A model generated the notes under the pieces. That model saw nothing but the letters and a program-made list of their open reading frames with translations. It did no database searches and was not told the DNA's origin. A stretch of 64,000 bases of DNA from Paraoerskovia sediminicola (GTDB lineage: Bacteria; Actinomycetota; Actinomycetes; Actinomycetales; Cellulomonadaceae): contig NZ_AP027729.1 of the NCBI RefSeq assembly GCF_030296575.1, positions 3,038,001 through 3,102,000 of the forward strand. Direction: 5' to 3'. The position numbers and the translations under genes were made by a program. This document shows positions 27,228 to 37,671 of the stretch, piece by piece; positions within the stretch are counted from its first letter, which is position 1, and each line of letters opens with the position of its first letter.

Positions 27228-28237
27228 GGCTCGGGGTCGTCGTCAACCCGACGGCCGGCGGCGGCCGCGGGCTGCGTACGGGCCGCGAGGCGATCAGGCT
27301 GCTCGACGCGGCAGGCCACGACGTCGTGAACCTGTCCGCGACCACGGCCGCGGGAGCGCTCGGGAACGCTCGTTCCGCCGTCCGACACCGGTCGACGGGT
27401 GCCGGCACGGGCACGGGTACCGGCGCGGGGGAGCGTGGCCCGGTCATGTCCACGCCCGCTCCGGTCGGCGCGCCCGTCGCTGCTCCGATCGACGCGCTGG
27501 TGGTCGTCGGGGGCGACGGGATGGTCCATCTCGGGGTCAACGCGGTCGCGGGGACGGGTGTCCCGCTCGGGATCGTCGCGACGGGTTCGGGCAACGACTC
27601 CGCGAGCGTGCTCGGCCTCCCGGTGCGGGACGTCCCGGCGTCGGCCGTGGCGATCGCCCGTGGGCTCGAGGGCGGGCCCCGCGTCGTCGACGCCGGGCAC
27701 GTGAGGTCCGCCGACGGTCGTGAGACCTGGTTCTGCGGCGCGCTGTCGGCCGGCCTCGACGCCGCGATCAACGCGCGCGCGAACGCGCTCACCTGGCCCG
27801 GTGGGCCGGCCCGGTACGTGCGCGCCGCCGCGAGCGAGCTGCGGGGCTTTGTCCCCTACGGCTACCGGATCGTCGCGGACGACCGCGTGTGGGAGTCGCC
27901 GGGCACGCTCGTCGCCGTCGCCAACGGGCCACGCATCGGCGGAGGCATCAGGATCGCGCCCACCGCGGTGATCGACGACGGGCTCCTCGACGTCGTCGTC
28001 GCCGCCCCGTTCGGTCGCCTGCGCGTCGCCCGGATCTTCCCCGGCCTGTACCGCGGCCGGCACCTCGCCGTCGAGGGCGTCCAGACGTTCCGTGCGCGCC
28101 GCGTCACGATCGAGCCCACGACGGCAGGCGCGCCCCCGCCCGTGGCCTTCGCGGACGGCGAGACGGTCGGCGCGCTCCCGGTCACCGTCGAGGTCAGGCC
28201 CGGGGCGCTGCACGTGCTGGCGCCGCGGAGCGGCTGA
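27224..28237 (+). CDS. Diacylglycerol kinase-like lipid kinase (DAGK catalytic domain)
   Basis: A 337-residue lipid kinase of the YegS/DgkB family. The nucleotide-binding VVVGGDGMVHLGVN and TGSGND motifs are present, as is PTAGGGRG near the start. It probably phosphorylates diacylglycerol or another lipid. Residues about 55-80 form a low-complexity GT/GA insert not usual for the family. The GTG start overlaps tatC. Confidence 0.87.
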   Translation: MRLGVVVNPTAGGGRGLRTGREAIRLLDAAGHDVVNLSATTAAGALGNARSAVRHRSTGAGTGTGTGAGERGPVMSTPAPVGAPVAAPIDALVVVGGDGMVHLGVNAVAGTGVPLGIVATGSGNDSASVLGLPVRDVPASAVAIARGLEGGPRVVDAGHVRSADGRETWFCGALSAGLDAAINARANALTWPGGPARYVRAAASELRGFVPYGYRIVADDRVWESPGTLVAVANGPRIGGGIRIAPTAVIDDGLLDVVVAAPFGRLRVARIFPGLYRGRHLAVEGVQTFRARRVTIEPTTAGAPPPVAFADGETVGALPVTVEVRPGALHVLAPRSG

Positions 28238-28326
28238 CCGAGCCGCTCGCTGCGGGCCTCCCGGACCGGTCGGCGCGCCATCGAGAGGAACGGCGGCCAG
28301 CGCCTCGCGGACCATAGGGTGGCGGC

Positions 28327-31313
28327 ATGGCGGAACGCAGCAGTCGTCGGGAGCAGTCCGAGAGTCTTTCACCGGCCGAGCGGTTCGCGGCCGCCGAGGA
28401 CAGGGCGCGTGCGGAGCGGACGGAGCTGGGTTCGTTCCGCCGGTCGCTGGGCTTCGATCTCGACCCGTTCCAGGTCGACGCCTGCACCTCCCTCGAGGCG
28501 GGGCGCGGCGTCCTGGTCGCTGCGCCGACGGGTGCCGGCAAGACGGTCGTGGGGGAGTTCGCGATCCACCTCGCCCTCGCCGGCGGCCGCAAGGCGTTCT
28601 ACACGACCCCCATCAAGGCGCTCTCCAACCAGAAGTACGCCGACCTGGTCCGGCGCTACGGGCCCGACGAGGTCGGCCTCCTCACCGGTGACACCGCGAT
28701 CAACGGCGACGCGCAGGTCGTCGTCATGACCACCGAGGTCCTGCGCAACATGCTGTACGCCGGGTCCTCGGCCCTCGACGGCCTCGCGTTCGTCGTCATG
28801 GACGAGGTGCACTACCTCGCCGACCGGTTCCGCGGCCCGGTCTGGGAGGAGGTCATCATCCACCTGCCGGACGACGTCCAGCTCGTCTCGCTCTCGGCGA
28901 CCGTCTCGAACGCGGAGGAGTTCGGCGACTGGCTCGAGATGGTGCGCGGGGACACCGCCGTGGTGGTCAGCGAGCGCCGTCCCGTGCCCCTGTGGCAGCA
29001 CGTCGTGCTGGGGTCGCGCGAGGCTCGCGGGGCCCCCGACATGCACGACCTGTACGCGGAGGACGTGGACCCGACCGACCCGGGGACGGACCCGCCGATC
29101 AGCCCTGATCTCGTGGCGGCGTTCCGCGCGGGGCGGGGCGACCGGCCGGGTCCGGGCGGCGGGCGGTACGGCTCGGGGGACCGCGGGTACCGGGGCCCCG
29201 GGGGCGTCGAGCCCGCGGCCGTGGTGCGCCGGGCCGCGGGGGCTCCGGTGGGGGCGGCCGGAGCACCGACCGTCGGACGGGCGGCAGCGGCGGCCGACCG
29301 GACGGTGGCGCGCGCGGAGCGGTCGGCCGGCGGTCTCCGGCGCGGTTCGCGGTCGTGGACGCGCTGCACGAGGCCGAGCTGCTCCCCGCCATCTACTTCA
29401 TCTTCTCGCGGGCGGGCTGCGAGGGGGCCGTCACGCAGTGCCTCACGGCGGGGCTGCGGCTGACGTCTGCCGCCGAGGAGGCCGAGATCCGCGCCGCGGT
29501 CGAGCAGCGGGCCCAGACCTTGCCGGCCGAGGACCTGCAGGTGCTCGGGTTCCACACGTGGGCGGAGTCCCTGGCGCGGGGTGTCGCGGCGCACCACGCC
29601 GGGATGCTGCCGATCTTCAAGGAGACGGTCGAGGACCTCTTCAGCCGCGGCCTCGTGAAGGTCGTGTTCGCGACCGAGACCCTGGCGCTCGGCATCAACA
29701 TGCCGGCGCGCTCCGTGGTGCTGGAGAAGCTCGTCAAGTGGGACGGGACCTCGCACGTCGACGTGACCCCGGGGGAGTACACCCAGCTGACGGGTCGCGC
29801 GGGACGGCGGGGCATCGACGTGGAAGGCCATGCCGTGGTCGTCGAGCACCAGGGGCTCGACCCGGTCGCGCTCGCCGGGCTCGCCTCGCGACGGCTGTAC
29901 CCGCTGCGGTCGAGCTTCCGGCCGACGTACAACATGGCGGTCAACCTCGTCGAGCAGGTGGGGCGTGCGCGGGCGCGCGACGTGCTCGAGACGTCGTTCG
30001 CGCAGTTCCAGGCCGACCGCGGGGTCGTGGGGCTCGCCAAGCAGGCGCAGGCCCACGCCGAGGCACTGGACGGGTACGCGGAGGCGATGCGCTGCGATCG
30101 CGGCAGCTTCACGGAGTACGCCGACCTGCGGCGTCGTATCGGTGCCCGCGAGAAGGACCTGTCGCGCTCCGAGCGCAAGGACCGCCGGGCGGAGACCGTG
30201 GCGGCCCTCGAGCGGCTGCGCCCCGGGGACGTCGTCGAGGTCCCGTCCGGCCGGCGCTCGGGACACGTGGTCGTCCTCGCGCAGGGCGACGGCGGCTTCG
30301 ACGGTCCGAGGCCGTCGGTGCTCACCGAGGACAAGCAGGTCAAGAAGCTGACGGTCGCCGACGCCCCGAACGGCATCGAGACCGTCGCCAGGCTGCGGAT
30401 CCCGAAGAAGTTCAACCCGCGGGCCCCGAAGGAGCGCGCCGCGCTGGCGTGGGACCTGCGCGGCGCCGTCGCCGAGGCCGAGAGCGCGCGGGACGGCGAC
30501 AGCAACGGCGGTCGTCCCGGTGGCCGGCGCGGACGCACGCGCGCCGCGGCGCACGACGACCGCGAGATCGCGCGCCTGCGCGCGGCGATGAAGGCGCACC
30601 CCTGCCACGCGTGCCCCGAGCGGGAGGACCACGCCCGGTGGGCGGAACGGTGGCAGACCCTGAAGAAGGAGCATGACGCGCTGCTGCGTCGCGTCGAGGG
30701 GCGCACGGGGTCGATCGCCAGGGTCTTCGACCACATCTGCGACGTGCTGATGTCGCTGGGATACCTGGAGACGGTGGACGACGAGGGTGGGCCGGCGACG
30801 CGGGTCACCGACGACGGTCGCTGGCTGCGTCACCTCTACGCCGAGAACGACCTGCTGCTCGCCGAGTGCCTGCGGCGCGGCGCATGGACCGGGCTGGACG
30901 CTCCCGGGCTCGCCGCGGCCGTCTCGACGATCGTCTACAGCGCGCGTCGGGACGAAGGTGGTGAACCCCACATCCCCGGCGGTCCGCAGGGGCGGCTCTC
31001 GACCGCGCTCGACGCGACCGTGCGCGTGTGGTCGGAGGTCGAGGACCTCGAGGCCGCGCACCGCGTCGACACCGCGTCGCAACCGGACCTCGGCCTCGTC
31101 TCGGCGGTGCACCGCTGGGCCACGGGGCGGTCCCTGGACCACGTGCTGCGGGGGTCCGAGCTTGCCGCCGGCGACTTCGTCCGCTGGTGCAAGCAGGTCA
31201 TCGACGTGCTCGACCAGCTCTCCAAGGCTGCCCCCGACCCGAAGATGCGCTCGACCGCGCGGACCGCGATCGACGCGCTGCGGCGGGGCGTGGTGGCGTA
31301 CTCCAGCCTCTGA
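28327..31313 (+). CDS. helY: Ski2/Mtr4-like DEAD/DEAH-box helicase HelY (frame broken once)
   Basis: About 995 residues, superfamily 2 helicase. Walker A APTGAGKT, TTPIKALSNQKY, DEVHYL and SATVSN lie in the first frame. From AVVDALHEAELLPAIYFIFSRAGC onward (AHHAGMLPIFKE, GRAGRRGID) the protein continues in the next. The break lies somewhere in the G-rich linker 29170-29340, which holds several GGGG runs. The C-terminal DSHCT-like region is intact. It corresponds to mycobacterial helY, next to tatC, likely acting on RNA or DNA. Confidence 0.88.
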
Positions 31314-31362
31314 CGGTAACCCGACTGCGCCATCGGCCGGTCGACCCCCTATCGTTCGGGTC

Positions 31363-33030
31363 GTGACGACGATTCTCTACCGGGGCGGGACGATCCACTC
31401 GGCCGCCGACCCCTTCGCCGAAGCCCTCCTGGTCGCCGACGGGGTGATCGCCTGGATCGGGGCGAACGACACCGCCGACGGGCTGGCGCACCGAGCCGAC
31501 CGCGTGGTCGAGCTCGACGGCGCCCTCGTCGCGCCCGGCTTCGTGGACTCCCACGTGCACACCCTGGAGACGGGGCTGGCGCTGACCGGGGTCGACCTGT
31601 CCGCGAGCGCGGGCGTGACCAGCCTCGGCGAGGCGCTGGCCGCCGTCCGACGCGCGGTCGACGCACGCCCTGCCGCAGCGGCGGACGACGTCGTGCGGGC
31701 CTTCGGGTGGGACGAGACCGAGTGGCCGGAGGGACGTGCGCCGACGCGGCACGAGCTCGACGACGCGGCGCGAGGTGCCAAGGTCTATGCGGCGCGGGTC
31801 GACGTGCACTCCGCGGTCGTGTCGAGCGCGCTGGCCGACGGCGCCGGCCTGGCCGGTCTCGAGGGCTGGACGGACGAGGGCTGGGTCACGCTCGACGCGA
31901 ACGAGGCTGCCCGCGACGCGGCGCGGGACCTCCCGCCGGCGCGTCGCAGCGAGCTGTACCGGATCGTCCTCGAGCACGCGGCGTCGCGCGGGATCGTCAG
32001 CCTCCACGAGAACAGCGCCCCGCACATCGACACCCGCGCCGGTCTCCGGGAGCTCATGGACGACACCCGTGACCCGGCGTCGGGGCTGCCCCTCGTCGTC
32101 GGCTACCGCGGAGAGCTCTGCGCCACGGCCGACGAGGCGCGAGCGCTCCTCGAGGAGCTCCCGGGTCTGCGGGGCATCGGCGGCGACCTCGACGTCGACG
32201 GCTCGATCGGCTCGCGCACCGCGGCCCTGCGCCACAGGTACACCGACCTCACCGACGCGGCCTACGGGGCCGGCGGTCCGGACGGGCGCGGTCTGCTCTA
32301 CCTCGACGCCGAGCAGGTCGCGGCGCACCTCGTCGCCGTCACCGAGGCCGGGTCCCAGGGCGGGTTCCACGTCATCGGCGACCGTGCCATGGACACGTTC
32401 GTCGAGGGTCTGACGGCGGCCGGCGAGCAGGTCGGTCACGGCCCCCTGCGCGCTGCGCGGCACCGCGTCGAGCACGCGATGATGGTCGACGCCAACGCCC
32501 TCGGCTCCCTGCTGCTGCTCGGCGTGTGCCTCAGCATCCAGCCAGGGTTCGACGCCGCGTGGGGCGGGCCCGACGGGATGTACGCGACGCGGCTGGGCTC
32601 GACCCGCATCGGCGGCATGAACGCGTTCGCCGACCTTGCCGGCGCCGGGATCCCGATCGCGTTCGGCTCGGACGCGCCCGTGACGCCGCTGGACCCGTGG
32701 GGCGCCGTGCGCGCGACGCTCGAGCACGCAGACCCGGAGCAGAGGATCTCGGCCCGCGCCGCGTTTCGTGCGCACACCCGCGGAGGGTGGCGGCTCGCGC
32801 ACCTCGACGACAGCGGGGCGGGGGAGATCAAGGTCGGGGCCCCCGCGCACCTGGCCGTGTGGCGTGCCGAGCACCTGGCCGTCCAGGGCGGCAACCAGCG
32901 TCGCTCGTCGTGGAGCACGGACGCCCGGGCCGGCACCCCGCTGCTGCCCGCGCTCGGCGGCGACGAGCCGGAACCGACCTGCCTGCAGACGGTGCGCGAC
33001 GGCGTCGTCGTCCACGACACGCTGGGCTGA
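31363..33030 (+). CDS. YtcJ-like metal-dependent amidohydrolase
   Basis: A 555-residue amidohydrolase of the YtcJ/Amidohydro_3 type. The metal-binding HxH is at H64 and H66 (DSHVHTLE), with further ligands in FHVIGDRAMD and RVEHAMM and the late catalytic aspartate in AFGSDAPV. The substrate cannot be told; family members hydrolyse N-substituted amides and related compounds. The GTG at 31363 is chosen because upstream in-frame codons belong to the helicase gene region. Confidence 0.85.
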   Translation: MTTILYRGGTIHSAADPFAEALLVADGVIAWIGANDTADGLAHRADRVVELDGALVAPGFVDSHVHTLETGLALTGVDLSASAGVTSLGEALAAVRRAVDARPAAAADDVVRAFGWDETEWPEGRAPTRHELDDAARGAKVYAARVDVHSAVVSSALADGAGLAGLEGWTDEGWVTLDANEAARDAARDLPPARRSELYRIVLEHAASRGIVSLHENSAPHIDTRAGLRELMDDTRDPASGLPLVVGYRGELCATADEARALLEELPGLRGIGGDLDVDGSIGSRTAALRHRYTDLTDAAYGAGGPDGRGLLYLDAEQVAAHLVAVTEAGSQGGFHVIGDRAMDTFVEGLTAAGEQVGHGPLRAARHRVEHAMMVDANALGSLLLLGVCLSIQPGFDAAWGGPDGMYATRLGSTRIGGMNAFADLAGAGIPIAFGSDAPVTPLDPWGAVRATLEHADPEQRISARAAFRAHTRGGWRLAHLDDSGAGEIKVGAPAHLAVWRAEHLAVQGGNQRRSSWSTDARAGTPLLPALGGDEPEPTCLQTVRDGVVVHDTLG

Positions 33031-33140
33031 CGCTCTGGCAGGTGCTGCCGGTGCTGATCACCGGTCGGCGCTGCGAGCGCCGGCAGGGTCCTGCGAGCGC
33101 CGTCAGCCGGGTCGTCTCCCGTGGTGACGGGGGCCGCCTC

Positions 33141-33171
33141 TTGACAGGGGTGAGAGCGCTCTCGCTATAGT
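33141..33171 (+). promoter_or_regulatory. Promoter with embedded LacI-type operator
   Basis: TTGACA at 33141-33146 and TATAGT at 33166-33171 (or CTATAG one base earlier) look like a strong housekeeping promoter. The palindrome GAGAGCGCTCTC at 33152-33163 sits between them. It resembles the GGGAGCGCTCCC-type boxes of CelR/CebR sugar repressors in actinobacteria. It is about 140 bases upstream of the PepSY gene; the 284-base gap holds no gene. Confidence 0.65.
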
Positions 33172-33314
33172 TCACGCGCCCCACAACGGCGTACGTCCCG
33201 GGTGTTCCACCGATCTCGGGCAGCACTCGCTCGTCAGTGTCGTCGAGCCCGTCGTCCGACCCGGACCCGGGTCTCCGGCGTCTGACGGCGATCCCCAGCA
33301 CCGAGAGCAGAGCC

Positions 33315-34853
33315 ATGACTGACACCGTCGTCAGCACGACCCCCGCACCTCCCGACCGGTCCCCGGTACGGCCCGAGCGACGCCGCCGTCCGCCGTGGTT
33401 CGGGGCCCTGCTGCGTCGCCTGCACTTCTATGCCGGGATCCTCGTCGGGCCGTTCATCCTGGTCGCGGCGGTCAGCGGCGCGCTGTACGCGCTGACCCCG
33501 GCGATCGAGGACGCCGTCTACGACCACGAGCTGCACGCCCCGGTGACCGGGGCGACCGTCCCTCTCGACGCGCAGGTCACCGCCGCCCAGGAGCACGTCG
33601 GCGACGGCGCGACGATCAGCGCCGTGCGACCGGCCCCCGAGCCGGGGGACACGACGCGCGTCCTGTTCCACGAGGACGGCATGGCGTTCGGCGAGTCGCG
33701 GGCCGTCTTCGTCGACCCTGGCACGGGGGAGGTCCGGGGCGATCTGGCCGCCTCGTTCGGCGACGGTCTCCCCGTGCGCACCTGGGTCGCCGGCCTGCAC
33801 TCGGGCCTGCACCTCGGCGACCCCGGTCGCTTCTACAGCGAGCTCGCTGCGTCGTGGCTGGGCATCATCGTCGTCGCGGGGCTCGCCCTGTGGCTGGTGA
33901 GGATCCGCAAGACCCGCCGCAAGGCCGACCTGCTGCGGCCCGCCGTCCGCGCGAAGGGGTACAAGCGGCTCTTCTCCTGGCACGCGTCGGTGGGCCTGTG
34001 GGTGGTGATCGGCGCCCTCGTCCTCTCGGCCACCGGGATCACGTGGTCGCAGCTCGCGGGGAAGAACGTCAGCGAGCTCCGCACCGCGCTCGACTGGCAG
34101 ACGCCCCGGATGGACACGACGCTCGCGAGCGACGACGGGGCATCGATCGACGCGACCGAGGACACTGGGGACACCGAGGGCACGGTGGACGCAGCCGCGT
34201 CGGAGGTGGACGCGGAGCATGCGGACCACGTGCGCGGCACCACGTCGAGCCCGAGCGACCCCGCGATGTTCCCCTTCGTCCTCGCGGCGGCCCAGCGCGC
34301 GAACATCGACTCCACGTACGTCGAGATCGTGCCGCCGGCCGACGCCGAGACCGCCTGGGTCGTCTCCGAGATCAAGCGCACGGTGCCCACCGCCGCCGAC
34401 GCCGTCGCGTTCGACCCCGAGACCATGCTCGAGGTCGACCGGTCCGACTTCGCCAACTTCCCGATCTCGGCGAAGCTCGCGCGCTGGGGGACCGACCTGC
34501 ACATGGGTGTCCTCTTCGGCGTCGCGAACCAGGTCGTGCTCTTCCTGCTCGCCGTCGGCATCGGTGCTCTCGTCGTCCTCGGCTACGCGATGTGGTGGAA
34601 GCGCCGGCCGCCCCGCGGGTCCGGTCGCGTCGGGGGACCGGCACCCGAGCAGGGTGCGCTCCGTGACGCGCCGTGGTGGGGGCTCGGCGCCGTCGTCCTC
34701 GGTGCCGTCGTCCTCGGTGCCGTCGTCCTCGGGCTGTGGTTGCCGCTCGTCGGCTTCACGCTCGTCGGCTTCGTCGTGGTCGACGTCGTGGCCGGTGCCG
34801 TCGCCCGTGCCAGTCGTCACCGGAGCGACGCCGTTCGGCACTCCACGCCCTGA
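33315..34853 (+). CDS. PepSY-associated transmembrane protein (PiuB-like)
   Basis: A 512-residue membrane protein. The first helix follows LLRRLHFYAGILVGPFILVA; others lie near WLGIIVVAGLALWLV, SWHASVGLWVVIGALVLSATG and at the C-terminus. PepSY-like extracellular segments lie between. Related proteins are annotated as iron-regulated membrane proteins, perhaps handling reductive iron uptake. A Thr/Glu/Asp-rich loop occurs mid-protein. The C-terminus contains GAVVL repeated three times. An in-frame GTG at 33237 is an alternative start. Confidence 0.83.
   Translation: MTDTVVSTTPAPPDRSPVRPERRRRPPWFGALLRRLHFYAGILVGPFILVAAVSGALYALTPAIEDAVYDHELHAPVTGATVPLDAQVTAAQEHVGDGATISAVRPAPEPGDTTRVLFHEDGMAFGESRAVFVDPGTGEVRGDLAASFGDGLPVRTWVAGLHSGLHLGDPGRFYSELAASWLGIIVVAGLALWLVRIRKTRRKADLLRPAVRAKGYKRLFSWHASVGLWVVIGALVLSATGITWSQLAGKNVSELRTALDWQTPRMDTTLASDDGASIDATEDTGDTEGTVDAAASEVDAEHADHVRGTTSSPSDPAMFPFVLAAAQRANIDSTYVEIVPPADAETAWVVSEIKRTVPTAADAVAFDPETMLEVDRSDFANFPISAKLARWGTDLHMGVLFGVANQVVLFLLAVGIGALVVLGYAMWWKRRPPRGSGRVGGPAPEQGALRDAPWWGLGAVVLGAVVLGAVVLGLWLPLVGFTLVGFVVVDVVAGAVARASRHRSDAVRHSTP
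34689..34733 (+). repeat. Three 15-bp tandem repeats in the PepSY gene
   Basis: GCCGTCGTCCTCGGT occurs twice and then once with a final G, encoding AVVLG repeats in the last membrane region. Confidence 0.85.
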
Positions 34854-34925
34854 CGGTTCCGGGTCGGCCCGGTCCAGCGCCCGGGTGGTTCGAGCGCGGC
34901 GCGGAGCGTGCCGTAGCCTGCTCGG

Positions 34926-36481
34926 GTGCTGACACCCCCGGGCCGCGCGACCAGCCTCGCTCTCGCGATCGCGGGAGGTGCTGCGACGGCGCTCGCCTTC
35001 CCGGACGTGGGTTGGTGGCCGACGGCGTTCCTCGGCATCGCCCTGCTGGTCCTCGCCCTCGGCCGTGACAGTGCCCGATGGAACGCGCTCGTCGCCGCGG
35101 TCTACGGCCTCACGTTCTTCCTCCCGCACATCTGGTGGGCGCACGAGGCCACCGCCGTCGTCCCGTGGCTCGCGCTCGGCACCCTCCAGGCGTCGTACCT
35201 CGCGACGCTCGGTGCGGGAGTCACCTGGGCTCGGCGGGCGCCCTGGCTCCGAGATCGACGGTGGGCCCAGGTCGTCGTCTTCGCCGTGCTGTGGGTCGCC
35301 GTAGAGCAGTGGCGCTCGATCTGGCCGTTCGGCGGGTTCCCCTGGGGCAAGCTCGCCTTCTCGCAGGCCGACTCGCCGCTCGTCGGCGCCGCGTGGCTCG
35401 GTGGCGCGCCGCTCGTGTCGTTCCTCGTCGCGGTCGTCGGCGGGATCCTCGCGGTCGTCACGCTCGCCGTCCTGGCGCGCTCCACCCGCGTCGCGCCGCT
35501 GCTGGTCGGTCTCGGCGTCGCCGGCGCCCTCGTCGTCGCGCCCCTGCTCGTACCCCTCGACACGGAGGCACAGTCCGGCACGCTCGAGGTCGGCGCCGTC
35601 CAGGGGAACGTCGGCGACCCCGGCCTCGGAGCGTTCGCGAACCGCGGCGAGGTGCTCCAGAACCACGTCGACGGGACCTACGCGCTGCTCGACGAGGTCG
35701 ACCCGGGTGACCTCGACGTCGTGCTGTGGCCGGAGAACGGGTCGGACCTCGACCCGCAGACCGCCCTCGACGTGGCCGACGACATCGACGCCGCCGCGCA
35801 GTCCGTCGACGCGCCGATCCTCGTCGGGGCCCAGGAGTTCCCCGCCGACGGCGGCCGGTACAACGTCGCGCTGCTGTGGGAGCCAGGGGTGGGCGTCGTC
35901 GACCGCTACGCCAAGCAGCATCCGGCGGCGTTCGGGGAGTACATCCCGATGCGCGGGTTCGTCCGACTGTTCACCGACCAGGTGGACCGGGTCACGAACG
36001 ACATGATCGCCGGGACGGAGGTCGGCATCATCGACCTCGACGTGCCACGGCTTGACCGGACCGTGCCGCTCGCGACGCTCATCTGCTTCGAGGTCGCCTA
36101 CGACGGCCTGATCCAGGACGCCGTGCGCGCCGGGGAGAGGTGCTCGTCATCCCCACCAACAACGCGTCCTTCGGGTTCACTGCGGAGTCGACGCAACAGC
36201 TCGCGATGTCGCGCCTGCGCGCCGTCGAGACCGGCCGGGCGACCGTGCAGATCTCCACCGTCGGGGTCAGCGGGATCATCGCACCGGACGGCACGCTGCT
36301 CCAGGCGACCGAGCTGTTCACGCCCGACCAGCTCGTCGCGCAGCTCCCGCTGCGCACCAGCCTCACGCCGGCGGTCGTCGCCGGCCGCTGGGTCGAGCGC
36401 GCACTCTGGGCCGCGGCGATCGTCCTCGTCGCGATCGGCGTGGTCACAGGCCGCCGGCGCCGGACGCTGACGCCTCGGTGA
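34926..36481 (+). CDS. lnt: Apolipoprotein N-acyltransferase (frame broken by one base)
   Basis: A 518-residue Lnt: N-terminal membrane helices, then a nitrilase-type domain with the E-K-C triad visible in WPENG, YAKQHPAAFGEYIP and LICFEVAY. It N-acylates lipoproteins in the membrane. The frame slips at the GGGG run 36132-36135 and resumes at EVLVIPTNNASFG. With one G added the protein is full length, which supports a sequence error. The stop overlaps the next start (GTGA). Confidence 0.9.
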
Positions 36482-36987
36482 TCCGCACCGGCGACCCGGC
36501 CCGCGACGCCGCGGCGTGCGTCGGGGTCTGGATCGCCGCGATCGAGGCTCGGGACGGACATCGAGCCCCAGGAGCGGTGGCGGACCGAGCGCGCAGCGCG
36601 TTCGGGCACGGGGCCGTGCGTCTCGGTGTCTCAGGAGCGCCGATCGCCGGCTTCGCCCTGACCCTCGGCCAGGGCGCGGCGGTGCTCCCGGGCCCGGGGA
36701 CGGCGTCCGACACCGGGGAGAGGCCACCGGTGACCAGGCGCACCGCGCTGCTCAACTACCTCGCCGTGCACCCGTCCGCCGCCGGCCGCGGTCTGGGCCG
36801 GGCCCTGCTGGACGACGCGGTCGAGTTCGCGCGGCAGGACGGCTACGACGAGATCCGGCTGGAGGTCCGCCCGACGAACGCGGGCGCCGTCCGGCTCTAC
36901 GAGGCGGCGGGATTCGCGCGGTCACCGGGGGAGAGGCCCCACCCGCTCGACGGCGGACCGATCGTCGAGTACCGGCGCACGCTCTGA
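36478..36987 (+). CDS. GNAT family N-acetyltransferase
   Basis: A 169-residue GNAT enzyme. Motif A is visible as LAVHPSAAGRGLGRALLDDA (about residues 97-116) for acetyl-CoA binding, and motif B as NAGAVRLYEAAGF. The substrate is unknown. It is coupled to lnt through the GTGA overlap. A terminator lies downstream. Confidence 0.88.
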   Translation: MIRTGDPARDAAACVGVWIAAIEARDGHRAPGAVADRARSAFGHGAVRLGVSGAPIAGFALTLGQGAAVLPGPGTASDTGERPPVTRRTALLNYLAVHPSAAGRGLGRALLDDAVEFARQDGYDEIRLEVRPTNAGAVRLYEAAGFARSPGERPHPLDGGPIVEYRRTL

Positions 36988-37024
36988 CGCGACACGGAGC
37001 GTCGACCACGACCTCCCGACGACG

Positions 37025-37065
37025 CGAGAAGGGCCCGCACCGTCGACCGGTGCGGGCCCTTCTCG
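37025..37065. terminator. Eighteen-base-pair bidirectional terminator
   Basis: A perfect 18-base stem runs from 37025-37042 to 37048-37065 around TCGAC. GAGAAGGGCC on one side and GGCCCTTCTC on the other give A- and T-rich flanks in both directions. It separates the GNAT gene from the converging rbpA. Confidence 0.9.
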
Positions 37066-37079
37066 TCTGTTCGTCGTGC

Positions 37080-37423
37080 TCAGGCGCTGCGACGCAGCTT
37101 GCCCGCGCGGAGCAGCTCGAGACGCTCGTCGAGGAGCTCTTCGAGCTCCTTCACCGTGCGGCGCTCGAGGAGCATGTCCCAGTGCGTGCGCGGCGGCTTG
37201 CCGGCCTTCGGCTCGGGACGCTCGGCGTCGCGGAGCAGGGCCTCCTCGCCGCAGCGGCACTCCCAGACCGGGGGGACCTCGGCCTCGGTGGAGAACGGGA
37301 GGATGATCGTGTGCCCGTTGGGGCAGTCGTAGTGCGCCTGGAAGCGGGGGCGAAGTCGACGCCCTCGTCCGTCTCCATCGACTTGGAACCGATGCTCATC
37401 CCACGCAACGAACGGTCTGGCAT
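37080..37423 (-). CDS. rbpA: RNA polymerase-binding protein RbpA (frame broken by one base)
   Basis: RbpA binds sigma factor and core RNA polymerase and stabilises the open complex. The N-terminus reads MPDRSLRGMSIGSKSMETDE...GVDFAP. Then one base is missing in the GGGGG run (plus strand 37346-37350). In the next frame it continues FQAHYDCPNGH and CRCGEEALL to LLRAGKLRRSA. The restored 114 residues match the family, including the zinc-type cysteines and the C-terminal sigma-interaction region. Confidence 0.92.
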
Positions 37424-37466
37424 GTGATCCTCCAAGGGGTAGCGGACGTGTCGTCTACCGGAATGC

Positions 37467-37492
37467 AACCACCACGGACAAACCACTGTTCC
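37467..37492 (-). promoter_or_regulatory. Candidate SigR-type promoter of rbpA
   Basis: On the minus strand GGAAC is followed after exactly 18 bases by GTT. The SigR (thiol-stress sigma) consensus is GGAAT-N18/19-GTT, and rbpA is a known SigR target in Streptomyces. The element is about 45-70 bases upstream of the start. Confidence 0.6.
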
Positions 37493-37671
37493 ATGGAGTC
37501 GTGAAGGTCCGGTGAACGTGTCGCTCACCACCGGACGGCGCACCATCGCGCGCATACAGCGTTCCAGGTGGCGATCGGCGCCGCAAATCGGCTGGTGGCA
37601 CGCGCGCAGGTTGCGGGGCGGGTGAGGGCCCGTGGCCGGCGCGGTGGACGGACGGGGCCTGCAGCCCGGTC
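37493..37671. other. Intergenic stretch without a gene
   Basis: Nothing convincing is seen between the rbpA promoter region and the stop of the next minus-strand gene. Open frames here are short and lack family signatures. Confidence 0.5.

Noticed and set aside
28327..29463. Reading helY, xdh, lnt and similar split genes as pairs of separate short genes
   Set aside because: Each pair joins into one normal-length protein after a one-base change, with motifs of one family spread across both halves, and the second half lacks its own ribosome-binding site.
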